64,000 nt of DNA from Xiheimicrobium sp052034585 (lineage in GTDB: Bacteria > Myxococcota > Myxococcia > Myxococcales > Myxococcaceae): positions 30,602 to 94,601 of the forward strand of contig JBPOIJ010000071.1 in NCBI GenBank assembly GCA_052034585.1, written 5' to 3'. The first letter of the stretch is position 1, and each line of letters starts with the position of its first letter. The position numbers and the translations under genes were made by a program. Under the pieces are notes generated by a model. That model did not search any database, was not told the DNA's origin, and saw only the letters and a program-made list of their open reading frames with translations. Below, in pieces: positions 1-9,762 of the stretch.

Positions 1-303
1 CTCGGGCACCGACTTCTCGACCGCCTCGAGGGCCGAGACCATCATCTCCTTCGGCCGCACCCGCTTGGGATCGACGTAGTTGTCCTTCACGTAGAGGATG
101 ACCTTGGTGAGGACGCGCAGCGCCGAGAGATCGTGCTGCACCTTCTCGTCGGAGCCGTCGGCGGATCGGCCAGGGACTCCACGCTGAGGTGCGGCCTCGA
201 CCTCCTTCACCATGGTGAGCGAGAGTGGGGCACGATCGTTACCCGCGAGCGCCCACGCGACGATCAGCGCGGCGACGATCAACACCCTCTTGAGCATGTG
301 CAT
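1..303 (-). CDS. S41-family C-terminal processing peptidase, N-terminal part (cut by window edge)
   Basis: Only the first 101 codons are in the window; the C-terminus continues beyond base 1. The product begins MHMLKR followed by a hydrophobic stretch (about residues 4-20), so it is probably exported. After a short linker comes the segment KVILYVKDNYVDPKRVRPKE, which resembles the region just before the PDZ domain in S41 (CtpA/Tsp-like) proteases of myxobacteria. These enzymes cleave envelope proteins near their C-termini. The start was chosen because a GAGGA Shine-Dalgarno element lies about 8 nt upstream of the ATG; a second in-frame ATG follows two codons later. The catalytic Ser/Lys part is outside the window, so the family call rests on the N-terminus alone. 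Confidence 0.6.
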   Translation of the reverse strand, partial: MHMLKRVLIVAALIVAWALAGNDRAPLSLTMVKEVEAAPQRGVPGRSADGSDEKVQHDLSALRVLTKVILYVKDNYVDPKRVRPKEMMVSALEAVEKSVPE

Positions 304-610
304 GTCGTGATCTTCCTCGAAGCGCCGAGCGCTCGTTGGCCGGAAATGGGTTGAGCCTAATCAGGGGGATTTGACCCTTCAAGGAAGGCCAACACGCCGC
401 TCCCACCTGCCGTTCCAGATTTCGCGCCCTTTGTCCCACCGCCCCCCTGCATGACCAGGGCTGGACTGGGTCGAGCGCCCAGCCACGGAAATGACGTCGG
501 GGTGGGAGTGACCGCCGACCCGAGCGGGCAAGGCCGCGTTCTGGCTGTGCGCCCGCGTGGCAACGAACTCGCAAACGCCCGGGGCTCAACTTCGTCGTCC
601 GAGAGAGAGC
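304..610. other. Divergent intergenic region, no gene seen
   Basis: This 307-base stretch separates the divergently transcribed protease and the giant surface protein, so it must carry both promoters. The short open frames here lack ribosome-binding sites and recognisable products. I see no convincing hairpin, tRNA or sigma-54 element. A GAGAGAGAG purine run at its right end serves as ribosome-binding site for the gene starting at 611. Confidence 0.5.
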
Positions 611-3600
611 ATGCGACAGATCTGGGTGGTGGGGGCTGTCTTGGCGTGGTCTGGCTGCACCGAATCGCAACTTCGAGCCGAGGGGCCACCCGAGGTCGAC
701 GTGGCCGCGCTGTTCGGCAACTCAGGCTTCGAAGCCGGAAACACCTCGAGCTGGACGGTGACGACGGCGTTGGTGGCGACGACGCCCGGAGTCCAGACCT
801 ACCCCGTGGTGAACGAGTCGCAGCTCGGGCTGCGGACGGGTGGGGTGGCGAAGACGAACGTGTACGACGCAGGCACGCCGTATCTCCTGGTGCCGCCTGG
901 CCTGACGGCGAGTGAGTCAGCGCGTTTTCCTCGCTTCGGTCGCTTCGCCGCGGTCGTGAACGAGCTCGGCAGCTCCCACAACGCCAACCGCATCACCCAG
1001 GCGTCCACGGTGACGACCGCCGACATCGATCCCGCCGACGGGCTGGTGCACGTGCGCTTCACGGTGCTCCCGGTGCTGCAGAACCCCGGGCACCCGCTCC
1101 GCGAGCAGCCCTACTACTTCGTCACCATCTCGAATCAGACGAAGGGCACGGTGCTGGCGAGCCGGTTCAACTTCTCGAACGAGGCGGGCGTGCCGTGGCA
1201 GACGAACGCGGCGGGCAACACTGTGTACACCGACTGGCTCCTCTTCGATCTGCCGCTCTCTCGGAGCGCGGTGAGCATCGGCGACACGCTCGTCGCCACC
1301 GTCATCGCTGGCGGCTGCGCTCAGAGCGGGCACTGGGGAGAGGCGATCATCGACTCGTTTGGCTCGAGCATTCCGGGGCTCGTCGTCTACGGCTCCGGGC
1401 CCGACAGCGTCGAGGCGGGCGCCGACTTTCAATACACCTACCGCGTTCTCAATGGCTCGGCGGAGCTCGCGACCGGGGTGCGCCTCACTTCCTACCTTCC
1501 CGCGGGCGTCACCTTCCGGAGCGTCGATACCCCGGGCATCGCCTGCGCGACTCCGACGGTGGGGACTCGAGGAACGCTCGTCTGTGATCTCGGCGCGGTC
1601 GCGGTCGGCGGCGCGGTCTCGGTGCGCGTCACCGTTCGAGCGGACGCGACGGCGACGGGCGCGATCCGCCACGGGTGGTACTACAGCCAGTCGAACCAGG
1701 AGCAGCCGCTCACCGGGCCGTTGATCACCACCAACGTCACGACCGGCGGCACGACGGCGTACGTCGATCTGATCACCTCGGTGGACGACGCGGCGACCTC
1801 GGTCATGTGGGGCCAGCACGTGGTGTGGAGCGTCACCGTGCGCAACGCGGGGCCAGCGACCGCGACGAACGCACCCATCTCCGCCACGACGAGCGCGCAG
1901 CTCACGAACCTCACGTGGGCCTGCGCAGGCCAGTTCGGTGGCGTCTGCGGTGCGAGCGCCGGAACGGGAGCGCTCGCCTCGACTGCGACGCTGCCCAGCG
2001 GCGCTTCGGTGACCTACTCGCTCGAGGCGGACCTCATCGCAGGCTCGGGCCCGGGCCTGGTGAGCGTGACGGCGCTCGCGAACGCGCCAGCGGGAACGGT
2101 CGAGATCTCCCAGCTCGACAACGGGTCGGGTGACGACGACACGATCTCGGGCTCGATGGTGCCGGTCGCGGTGGTGCGGGCAGGCGTCGGGGCGGGGGCG
2201 ATCGTTTCCTCTCCGAGTGGGCTCTCGTGCGGCAGCGGGTGCACCTCGACGAGCGGCTCGTTCGCGGTCGGTACCCAGGTGACGCTGCAACCGGTGCCCG
2301 CCAGCGGCTCGACCTTCGCTGGCTGGAGCGGCGGCACCTGCTCGGGCGTCGGCGCCTGTACGTTCACGGTCGCCTCGGGCCAGACGATCACCGGTACCTT
2401 CGATCGCAACCCGCTCGCCATCACCAGCCCCTCGACCACCAAGGCCGCGGTCGGCCGGCCGTTCTCCTTCACGGTCACTGCGATCGGCACGGCGCCCTTG
2501 GCGTTCTCGGCGACGAACCTGCCCAGCTGGCTGGCCTTCGACGCGCAGACGGCGGTGCTCTCGGGCACGGCGACGGCGGCGGGGACCTTCACCATCGATC
2601 TCTCGGTGAGCGACGTGAACGGCACGGCGACCCAGGTGCTGACGATCACCGCTGGCCAGCCGCCGCTCATCACCTCGGCGCTCACCTACACCCTGGCTGG
2701 TGCATCGACGGCGTGGACCACCATCGACGTGAACGCGTCGGGCGCCACCCCGCTTCAGTTCAACGCGAGCAACCTGCCGGGCACGGTCTACTTCAACAGC
2801 ACCAACGGCACCTTCGCGGGCACCTCCGGAGCGACCGGGGTCTTCAACGTTCCCGTCGTGGCGACCAACGCGTTCGGGAGCGACTACAAGGTGATCGCGG
2901 TCTCGGTCGGAGGCGCGCCGGTCATCACCTCGCCGCTCACCGCGAGCGCCTCGGTCGGCACGCCGTGGACCTACACGCTCACCGCGACGGGAACTGCCCC
3001 ATTGGTGCTCGGGGCCTCGTCGTTGCCGGCGTGGGCGACCTTCACCGCGGCGACTGGCGTGATCACTGGAACGCCCACCTCGGCCGGCACGATCTCCATC
3101 GGGTTGTCGGCGACGAATGGCGTGGGCGCGAGCAATCAGACGCTGCTCCTCACGATCGACGGCCCGGCGGTGATCACCTCCGCGACCGCTGCGAGTGGCA
3201 TGGAGGGTGATCCGTTCTCCTACTCGCTCACCGCCGAAGGAACCGCGCCGCTCACTCGGACGATGACGGGGCTGCCTGCATGGCTCGGCTTCGATCCGGC
3301 CAGCGGGTTGTCGAGCGGCACGCCACCGGCTGCAGGCGTCTTCACCGTCACGATGGGGGCGAGCAACTCGATCGGGAGCGACGCCAAGACCCTGACCATC
3401 ACCATCGCCGCACGCCCTCCGGCGCCGACGCCGCCGCTCATCACGAGTGGACTCGTCGCGCAGGGCACGGTCGGGAGCGCGTTCACCTACTCGATCACCG
3501 CTTCGGGCCAGGTGCCGATGACGTTCGGAGCGACGGGGCTCCCGGGCTGGGCGACGCTCGATCCGAACTCGGGCCTCATCTCGGGCACGCCGTCCGCTGG

Positions 3601-6600
3601 CGGCTCGTTCTCGATCCAGCTGTCTGCGACCAACGCGCTCGGCTCCGACTCGAAGACGCTGAGCCTCACCATCCTCTCGCCGCCACAGATCACCTCGGCG
3701 CTCACTGCGACGGGGCAGATCGGAACGCCCTTCAGCTATCTGGTGGCTGCGAGCGGCTCCGCACCGGTCACGCTCGGCGCGAGCGGGCTGCCCTCGTGGG
3801 CGTCGTTCGACTCGAACAGCGGGTCGATCAGCGGAACTCCGACTGCCGATGGCGTCACCTCGGTCTCGCTCTCGGCGAGCAACGCCGCAGGGAGCGACAC
3901 GAAGGCGCTGGTGATCACGATCGAGTCGGCGCCCGCGATCACCTCGGCGCTCGCGGTGTCGGGCATCGTGGGGCAACCGTTCACGTACACCATCACCGCC
4001 AGCGGCTCGGCGCCGATCGGCTTCGGGGCGCTCGGGCTCCCTTCGTGGGCGACTCAGGTGGGCGCGGTGATCAGCGGCACTCCGACGAGCGAAGGCGTGT
4101 CATCGGTCTCGCTCACCGCCACCAACTCCGCCGGGAGTGATGGGAAGACGCTCGTCATCACCGTCAGGCAGGTGCCGCAGATCACCTCGAGTCTGGCGAT
4201 CGACGCGGTCGTCGGAGTTCCGTTCAGCTATTCGCTCATCGCGATCGGAACGGCGCCGCTGAGCCTGAGCGCGAGTGGGCTGCCAGGGTGGGCTCAGTTC
4301 GATGCGAACACCGGAGTCATCTCCGGCATCCCGACGGTGGACGGGATCACGACCGTCTCGCTCGGCGCGAGCAACTCGGTCGGCTCGGACAGCAAGGCGC
4401 TGGTGATCACTGCTCGCACCGCGCCGCTCGTCACCTCCGGGTTGGTCGCCTCGGCGATCGTCGGTCAGCCGTTCTCGTACACCCTCACCGCGAGCGGCAC
4501 GGCACCGATCGGGTTCGGAGCGACCGGGCTGCCCTCGTGGGCGACGCGCACCGGGCAAGTGATCAGCGGAACCCCGACGGCCGAGGGCACCAGCTCCATT
4601 GTCCTCAGCGCGACCAATCCAGCGGGCTCCGATGCGCGCACCTTGGTCCTCACCGTGCGTCAGGCTCCGGCGATCACGGGGCCCTCGACGGCGGACGCGA
4701 TCGTCGGCGTTCCTTTCTCCCAGGTCTTCACCGTCACGGGCACCGCGCCGGTCACGCTTCAGGCGTCGCCACTGCCGTCATGGGCTTCCTTCGACGCGAG
4801 CTCGGGCGTGCTCTCTGGCACTCCGGTGGCGGAGGAGGTCGTGTCGATCTCGGTGTCCGCCACCAACCTCGCGGGCTCGGCGAGCGTCCCCTTCACGATC
4901 ACGGTTCGAACGGTGCCCTCGATCACCTCGGCGAACTCGGCCAGCGCGGTCGTCGGGCGGCCGTTCAGTCATCGCCTCACCGCGGTCGGCTCGGCGCCGC
5001 TCACCTTCGGCGCGAGTGGCTTGCCTGCCTGGGCGTCGTTCGATGCGCAGACCGCGACCATCAGCGGCACGCCCACCGAGGAGGGCACCGTCACCATCGC
5101 ACTCTCGGTCTCGAACGCCGCCGGACGGGACGACGAGGGATTGACGATCGTCGTCTCGTCGCTGCCGATCATCACCTCGTCGCTGTCGGAGAGCGCGATC
5201 GTCGGTGTCCCGTTCAGCTATCAGCTCACCGCAGCCGGGACGGCGCCGATCACGATCGGCGCGAGTTCGCTCCCGTCTTGGGCGTCCTTCGATGCCAACA
5301 CCGGCGTGCTCAGCGGCGTCCCCGACGCGGACGGAACGTTCTCGATCGATCTCGTCGCCACCAACCTCGCCGGCACCGATTCGAAGGTCCTCACGCTGAC
5401 GGTGCGCACGCGGCCGCAGATCACCTCGGCGCTCCTCGTCGAGGCGGTGGTGGGCGCGCCGTTCAGCTGGCTCCTCACCACCGTCGGCACCGAGCCGCTC
5501 GCGGTGAGCTTCGATGCCCTACCGGCCTGGTCGAGCTTCGACTCGAACAGCCGAACGTTGTCGGGTGTGCCGCCGACCGTGGGCGACACGCGAATCGAGA
5601 TCACGATCTCGAACCCAGCAGGCGTCGAGGTGAAGACCCTCCTCATCACCGCGAGGGAGCGCCCGATCATCACCAACGCCCTCGAGGTCCATGGGCTGGT
5701 TGGCCGGCCGCTGAGCTTCGTCTTGAGCGCAACGGGAACGGCTCCGCTGAGCTACCTCACGGGGGCTCTGCCGCCTGGCCTCACGCGCAACGGGCCCAAC
5801 ATCAGTGGAACGCCGTCGACTGCCGGGCGGTTCTTGGTGCTCGAGCGGGTGAGCAACGCCGCGGGAGTCGCCGAGCAGCTGATCGTCTTCGTGGTCCGTG
5901 ACGAGATCCCGGCGCCGATCATCATCCTTCCCGTCGAGGGAGCCGTGTTGGCGAGCGGTGCAGTGACCGTCTCTGGCGCAGCACCCGTGGGTGAGGCCGG
6001 GAACGTGGTGCGAGTGCGGAGTGGAGGTCAGGTGCTCTGCGACGGGCTCATCCTCCAGGATGGCACCTGGTCCTGCGTGCTCACGTTCGCCGAGGGGGCG
6101 CACCGACTCGAGGCGACGATCGTCGACGTGCACGGCATCGAAGGGCTGCTCAGCGACACCCAGCCGTTTTCGGTCGATCTCACCGCCCCGCAAGCGCCTC
6201 AGTGGACGGCGCCTGCCGCGGGTGCCTTGCTCGCGACTCGGTTCCCCACGCTCGCTGGGACTGGAGAGCCCGGCGCGCACCTCGTGGTGACCTCCGGCTC
6301 GATGCGGATCTGCGCGACGGTCGTGGCCCTCGACGGCACCTGGTCCTGCGTGCCCGCCGCGGCGCTGGCTGACGGAGAGATCGACTTCGAGGCGGTGCAG
6401 ACCGATGCAGCTGGGCACGAGAGCCCGCCCGTGCTGCGACGGGTGCGAGTGGACGCGACGGCGCCCGCCGCTCCGAGCATCACCGCGCCTGGCCTCGACG
6501 AGCGCCTCACCACGCGCACCCCGACCGTCAGCGGCACCGCCGAGCCCGCGAGCTCGGTCGAGGTCTCGATCGATGGGCGGACGATCTGTACGACCGTCGC

Positions 6601-8905
6601 CGACTCGTCTGGACGATGGAGCTGCCCTGCGCCGTCCCTCCTCGACGGCGTTCACGAGGTCGCGGTGACGAGCCACGATGAGGCCGGCAACACCAGTGGG
6701 CCGATCAGCTCCCGCTTCGTCGTCGATCTCACCGCGCCGGTTCCGCCCACCATCGCCGGCCCAGCCGGGTTGATCACCACCCGAACGCCCACCGTCACTG
6801 GCCTCGCCGAGCCTGGCGCGAGCGTGCGAGTGCTGCTCGACGGCAAGGAGCTGTGCGTGGTGGTCGCCTCGGGTGATGGCCGTTGGTCGTGTCCAGTGCT
6901 CGAGGCGCTCGCGCTCGGAACTCACACGCTCGAGGCGATCGCGACCGACCCCGCGGGCAACCTGAGCAGCGTGGTGCGTGGCACCTTCGACGTACAAGAC
7001 GCCACGGGCGCGATGGCCGAGCCGACGGCATCGCCCGACACCGACAATCCGAGCCTGTCCGGTACGGCGACGCCTGGCGCGACGGTCAACGTCTACGTCG
7101 ACGGCCAGCTCGTGGGCACGACGACGGCCGACGAGTCCGGAAAGTGGTCTTTCGATCTCCCGCGCCTCGAGGCGGGCGATCATCAGGTGGCCATCGGGGT
7201 GGTTGGAACCAGCGGAGACGAGGTGTTCCGTTCGCCCTCGAAGACGCTCGCGGTCGAGAAGGTGACGGCCGACTTCGGTGGTGGGCTGGGCTGCAGCACC
7301 ACCTCGAGCGGGCCCATCGGCGCGATCCTCCTCCTGGCGATGCTCGTGCTCGGTCGACGTCGCCGAGCCGGGGCGGCGGTCGCGGTGGTGGTCGCGAGTG
7401 TGACGGCGAACGCACAGACCCGGGTGGAGACGTTCGAGGTCGAACAGCTCGCCCTCAACCCCTCGGCGCGCGGAGGCTTGGTGGTTGGCGGAGCAGATCT
7501 CCTGAGCCCGAGCGACTTCCGGGTCGCGGCCGCTTTCGGCTACCAGAACGCCCCCCTCAAGTACTTCGAGAACGGAGGGCTCAGGGCCTCGTTGGTCGAG
7601 CATCGCGTCACGGGCTGGCTCTCTGGCTCGTTCGGAGTCACCCGCTGGCTCGAGCTCGGCGCGAACCTGCCCGTCATTCTCTTTCAGAGCGGGCAGGCGG
7701 CGCAGACCCGCTTGGGGCAGACGGTGGTCGCGGCGGTGCCGACGTCCGGGGCGATCGGAATGCCGTGGGCGCAGCTTCGTGGCGCGGTCCTCCAGGAGCG
7801 CGACGGGGCGCCCCTCGATCTCGGCGTCACTCTGAGCCTCGGGCTTCCGCTCGGGAGCGCGGAGACGCTCAGCCGTGACTCGACGGTGGCGAGCCAGCTG
7901 CTCGTCGGCGCCGGGAGGACCTTCGGCCCGGTTCGCGTCGCGGGAGAGGCGGGCGTTCACCTGCGCTCGGCGACCGCCCTCACCAGCGCCACGCCCGAGG
8001 AGGTGGTGGGGAGCCGCGCGCTCGTCTCCGCCGCAGTGTCGACGGTGCGGGGGCCGCTTCGAGGCGAACTCTCGGTGCGGGGGTTTGCGCCGTTCGCCGC
8101 CCAGCCAGCGAGCGTCGAGGTCATGGGCGGCGGCCGGTACGCCTTGGGAGACTGGGAGCTCTTCGCCTTCGCCGGGCCGGGGTTCGGCAACGCGCCCGGT
8201 ACTCCTGCGTTTCGAGCCGTCGCCGGAGTGAGCTTCGGCGGGCGACGGAGCGCCAAGTGCGGCGGGCGCTCGCATGTGGCCGCAGAGTGCCCTGAGCTCG
8301 ACTTCGACGGCGACGGCGTCTCCAACGACACCGACTGGTGCCCGGAGCAGCCAGTGCCAGGGTCGCCCGATGGTTGTCCCGTGGCGCCGAAGGTGGCGCC
8401 GGTGTCGGTGCCGGCCGCTGCACCAGTCGCACCGCCCGACGCCGATGGTGACGGCGTGATCGACGCGCTCGACGCGTGCCCCGAGATCGTCGGCCGTGAT
8501 GCGGGCTGCCCGCCTCGGCCCGCCGAAGTCGTCGCTGCGCCGAACGTGGCCCTCGCGCAAGGCAAGCTCGAGTTGAAGGTCGCGGTGTACTTCGAGACCT
8601 CTCGCGCCGAGCTCCAGGCCCGCTCGTTCTCGATCTTGGACGAGGTCGCCGCGGTGATGGCGGCGCACCCCGAGGTGACGAGGGTGTCGATCGAAGGCCA
8701 CACCGACGATCGCGGTGGCCAGGCGTTCAACCTTCCGCTGTCGGACGCGCGGGCGAAGGCGGTGAAGCGCTACCTCGAGAAGGCTGGGGTGGCGCCGGAA
8801 CGGCTCGAGGCGAAGGGCTACGGCCAGGCGCGACCGATCGCCCCGAACGTCACGGCCGAGGGGCGCGAGCGAAACCGTCGCGTCGAGTTCATCGTTCTCG
8901 AGTGA
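611..8905 (+). CDS. Giant Ig-repeat surface protein with internal MYXO-CTERM-like signal fused to OmpA/TSP3 protein
   Basis: 2764 residues. The start is the ATG preceded by GAGAGAGAG; an upstream in-frame start at 557 would bury the signal peptide. The N-terminus (MRQIWVVGAVLAWSGC) looks like a lipoprotein signal with Cys16. Domains in order: an N-terminal globular part (about 30-255), two DUF11-like repeats (about 257-510), an InlB-B-like repeat (about 518-600), fourteen He_PIG-type Ig repeats of about 83 residues (601-1764), and five Big-type repeats, four with paired Cys (about 1770-2220). Next comes a MYXO-CTERM-like element: Cys2228, a hydrophobic stretch, Arg2249-2252. Translation does not stop there. 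A second hydrophobic segment ends in a signal-peptidase-like ANA-Q site (Gln2269). A beta-rich barrel-like region (about 2270-2550), two TSP3-like DxDGDG segments (about 2560-2637) and an OmpA peptidoglycan-binding domain (2653-2764) follow. I infer an envelope-spanning adhesin. The pairing recalls TraA (MYXO-CTERM) and TraB (OmpA) of myxobacterial outer membrane exchange, but homology to them is not shown. Confidence 0.85.
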   Translation: MRQIWVVGAVLAWSGCTESQLRAEGPPEVDVAALFGNSGFEAGNTSSWTVTTALVATTPGVQTYPVVNESQLGLRTGGVAKTNVYDAGTPYLLVPPGLTASESARFPRFGRFAAVVNELGSSHNANRITQASTVTTADIDPADGLVHVRFTVLPVLQNPGHPLREQPYYFVTISNQTKGTVLASRFNFSNEAGVPWQTNAAGNTVYTDWLLFDLPLSRSAVSIGDTLVATVIAGGCAQSGHWGEAIIDSFGSSIPGLVVYGSGPDSVEAGADFQYTYRVLNGSAELATGVRLTSYLPAGVTFRSVDTPGIACATPTVGTRGTLVCDLGAVAVGGAVSVRVTVRADATATGAIRHGWYYSQSNQEQPLTGPLITTNVTTGGTTAYVDLITSVDDAATSVMWGQHVVWSVTVRNAGPATATNAPISATTSAQLTNLTWACAGQFGGVCGASAGTGALASTATLPSGASVTYSLEADLIAGSGPGLVSVTALANAPAGTVEISQLDNGSGDDDTISGSMVPVAVVRAGVGAGAIVSSPSGLSCGSGCTSTSGSFAVGTQVTLQPVPASGSTFAGWSGGTCSGVGACTFTVASGQTITGTFDRNPLAITSPSTTKAAVGRPFSFTVTAIGTAPLAFSATNLPSWLAFDAQTAVLSGTATAAGTFTIDLSVSDVNGTATQVLTITAGQPPLITSALTYTLAGASTAWTTIDVNASGATPLQFNASNLPGTVYFNSTNGTFAGTSGATGVFNVPVVATNAFGSDYKVIAVSVGGAPVITSPLTASASVGTPWTYTLTATGTAPLVLGASSLPAWATFTAATGVITGTPTSAGTISIGLSATNGVGASNQTLLLTIDGPAVITSATAASGMEGDPFSYSLTAEGTAPLTRTMTGLPAWLGFDPASGLSSGTPPAAGVFTVTMGASNSIGSDAKTLTITIAARPPAPTPPLITSGLVAQGTVGSAFTYSITASGQVPMTFGATGLPGWATLDPNSGLISGTPSAGGSFSIQLSATNALGSDSKTLSLTILSPPQITSALTATGQIGTPFSYLVAASGSAPVTLGASGLPSWASFDSNSGSISGTPTADGVTSVSLSASNAAGSDTKALVITIESAPAITSALAVSGIVGQPFTYTITASGSAPIGFGALGLPSWATQVGAVISGTPTSEGVSSVSLTATNSAGSDGKTLVITVRQVPQITSSLAIDAVVGVPFSYSLIAIGTAPLSLSASGLPGWAQFDANTGVISGIPTVDGITTVSLGASNSVGSDSKALVITARTAPLVTSGLVASAIVGQPFSYTLTASGTAPIGFGATGLPSWATRTGQVISGTPTAEGTSSIVLSATNPAGSDARTLVLTVRQAPAITGPSTADAIVGVPFSQVFTVTGTAPVTLQASPLPSWASFDASSGVLSGTPVAEEVVSISVSATNLAGSASVPFTITVRTVPSITSANSASAVVGRPFSHRLTAVGSAPLTFGASGLPAWASFDAQTATISGTPTEEGTVTIALSVSNAAGRDDEGLTIVVSSLPIITSSLSESAIVGVPFSYQLTAAGTAPITIGASSLPSWASFDANTGVLSGVPDADGTFSIDLVATNLAGTDSKVLTLTVRTRPQITSALLVEAVVGAPFSWLLTTVGTEPLAVSFDALPAWSSFDSNSRTLSGVPPTVGDTRIEITISNPAGVEVKTLLITARERPIITNALEVHGLVGRPLSFVLSATGTAPLSYLTGALPPGLTRNGPNISGTPSTAGRFLVLERVSNAAGVAEQLIVFVVRDEIPAPIIILPVEGAVLASGAVTVSGAAPVGEAGNVVRVRSGGQVLCDGLILQDGTWSCVLTFAEGAHRLEATIVDVHGIEGLLSDTQPFSVDLTAPQAPQWTAPAAGALLATRFPTLAGTGEPGAHLVVTSGSMRICATVVALDGTWSCVPAAALADGEIDFEAVQTDAAGHESPPVLRRVRVDATAPAAPSITAPGLDERLTTRTPTVSGTAEPASSVEVSIDGRTICTTVADSSGRWSCPAPSLLDGVHEVAVTSHDEAGNTSGPISSRFVVDLTAPVPPTIAGPAGLITTRTPTVTGLAEPGASVRVLLDGKELCVVVASGDGRWSCPVLEALALGTHTLEAIATDPAGNLSSVVRGTFDVQDATGAMAEPTASPDTDNPSLSGTATPGATVNVYVDGQLVGTTTADESGKWSFDLPRLEAGDHQVAIGVVGTSGDEVFRSPSKTLAVEKVTADFGGGLGCSTTSSGPIGAILLLAMLVLGRRRRAGAAVAVVVASVTANAQTRVETFEVEQLALNPSARGGLVVGGADLLSPSDFRVAAAFGYQNAPLKYFENGGLRASLVEHRVTGWLSGSFGVTRWLELGANLPVILFQSGQAAQTRLGQTVVAAVPTSGAIGMPWAQLRGAVLQERDGAPLDLGVTLSLGLPLGSAETLSRDSTVASQLLVGAGRTFGPVRVAGEAGVHLRSATALTSATPEEVVGSRALVSAAVSTVRGPLRGELSVRGFAPFAAQPASVEVMGGGRYALGDWELFAFAGPGFGNAPGTPAFRAVAGVSFGGRRSAKCGGRSHVAAECPELDFDGDGVSNDTDWCPEQPVPGSPDGCPVAPKVAPVSVPAAAPVAPPDADGDGVIDALDACPEIVGRDAGCPPRPAEVVAAPNVALAQGKLELKVAVYFETSRAELQARSFSILDEVAAVMAAHPEVTRVSIEGHTDDRGGQAFNLPLSDARAKAVKRYLEKAGVAPERLEAKGYGQARPIAPNVTAEGRERNRRVEFIVLE
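2411..5905 (+). repeat. Array of 14 He_PIG-type Ig repeats within the giant gene
   Basis: Fourteen in-frame units of about 83 codons each begin with a variant of ITSxLxxxxxVGxPFSYxL. They continue through TGTAPL, LPxWAxFD and SGTP landmarks and end in SxTNxxGSDxKxLxIT. The units differ in sequence but keep phase, so this is an old coding repeat array, not a recent DNA tandem duplication. Such arrays form extended stalks in adhesins. Confidence 0.85.
5911..7260 (+). repeat. Five Big-type Ig repeats within the giant gene
   Basis: Five units of about 85-90 codons share the pattern TPTVSGTAEPGAxVxVxxDG, then WSC, then LxxGxHxxxxxxxDxAGN. Four of the five carry two cysteines each (one before and one in the WSC motif), which would allow one disulfide per domain. 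The fifth has WSF instead of WSC and lacks the pair. It directly precedes the MYXO-CTERM-like segment. Confidence 0.75.
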
Positions 8906-8909
8906 GCGG

Positions 8910-9698
8910 TCAGGCCGGCGGCGGGGGTGGGGGCTCGATCGCGCCCACCGCGCGCAGGGCACGAAAGAGCAGCGTCCCCGAGACGACGGCGACCGGCATG
9001 AGGAAGAAGTTGAGCACGGGCACCCAGAGCATGAGGTACAGCGCCGCGCCGAAGCCGAAGGCGAGCGCGAGCCGTCGCCTGAGCACGATGACGACCCGCC
9101 CGAAGGGGTAGAAGTGCCGCGCCATCGGGTTCGAGAGGTGCTCGATCGACAGACAGAACATGCTCCACGCCGAGCCGGCGATGGCCCAGGCGATGCTGCC
9201 CGCGCCGGGAATGAGGTTCAGCGGCACGAGCACCGCGATGCCGAGCAGCTGGGTCGCCAGCCGGAGCAGGGTGTGACCAAGGGAATGGAGCGTTCCGTCG
9301 ACGGTGCGGCCCATCGAGAAGGGCGGCGCCTCGAAGTCCCCACAGCGTGCCTCGGTCGCCTCGGAGATCGGATCCTGCAGCGGCGCGAGCACCACGTTGG
9401 GCACGGTGAGGGCGCTCACGAAGAAGGTGAGCGAGAAGATGAGGAACCCGACGATCGCCGAGCCCACCGATCGCCACGAACCGCTTCCGACGAGGGCTTC
9501 CGACCACCCGAACGCGCGGCCCCACCAGAACCACCCGAGGCCGATGAGCACCCCGCTCGTCACCAGGCCGGAGAGCAGCGAGAGGCCCACCAGCTTCGGC
9601 GTCGAGATCATCACCGAGAGCGCCCGGAAGGGGAGGCTGAGACCGCGGAAGAAGTCTCCGACGGTCGGCGAAGGCGGAAGCGAAGGGACGATGGGCAT
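8910..9698 (-). CDS. EI24-domain (CysZ-like) membrane protein
   Basis: 262 residues from the ATG at 9698, just before the conserved-looking PSPTVGDFFRGL. A GTG at 9740 would add 14 residues and has an AAGG upstream, so the start is unsure. The protein has about four long hydrophobic segments (roughly residues 27-55, 75-105, 135-180 and 210-240), the proline-rich LAPLQDPISEATEAR segment and a C-terminal poly-Pro tail. This arrangement resembles the EI24/CysZ family of inner-membrane proteins (CysZ is a sulfate transporter); the substrate here is not evident. It converges on the giant surface gene with a 4-base gap and is divergent from gshA. Confidence 0.6.
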   Translation of the reverse strand: MPIVPSLPPSPTVGDFFRGLSLPFRALSVMISTPKLVGLSLLSGLVTSGVLIGLGWFWWGRAFGWSEALVGSGSWRSVGSAIVGFLIFSLTFFVSALTVPNVVLAPLQDPISEATEARCGDFEAPPFSMGRTVDGTLHSLGHTLLRLATQLLGIAVLVPLNLIPGAGSIAWAIAGSAWSMFCLSIEHLSNPMARHFYPFGRVVIVLRRRLALAFGFGAALYLMLWVPVLNFFLMPVAVVSGTLLFRALRAVGAIEPPPPPPA

Positions 9699-9762
9699 CG
9701 TGGCTGACGGGGAAATAGGTGAGCACCTCGAGTCGCCCACGTTATAGAGGCGCCTTCATTGC

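Noticed and set aside
917..3976. Long minus-strand open frame (1019 codons) under the giant gene
   Set aside because: Arg-rich shadow of the Ig-repeat coding strand produced by high GC; no start signal, no recognisable domain.
5519..8962. Minus-strand open frame of 1147 codons
   Set aside because: Arg/His/Gly-rich antisense shadow of the same giant gene.
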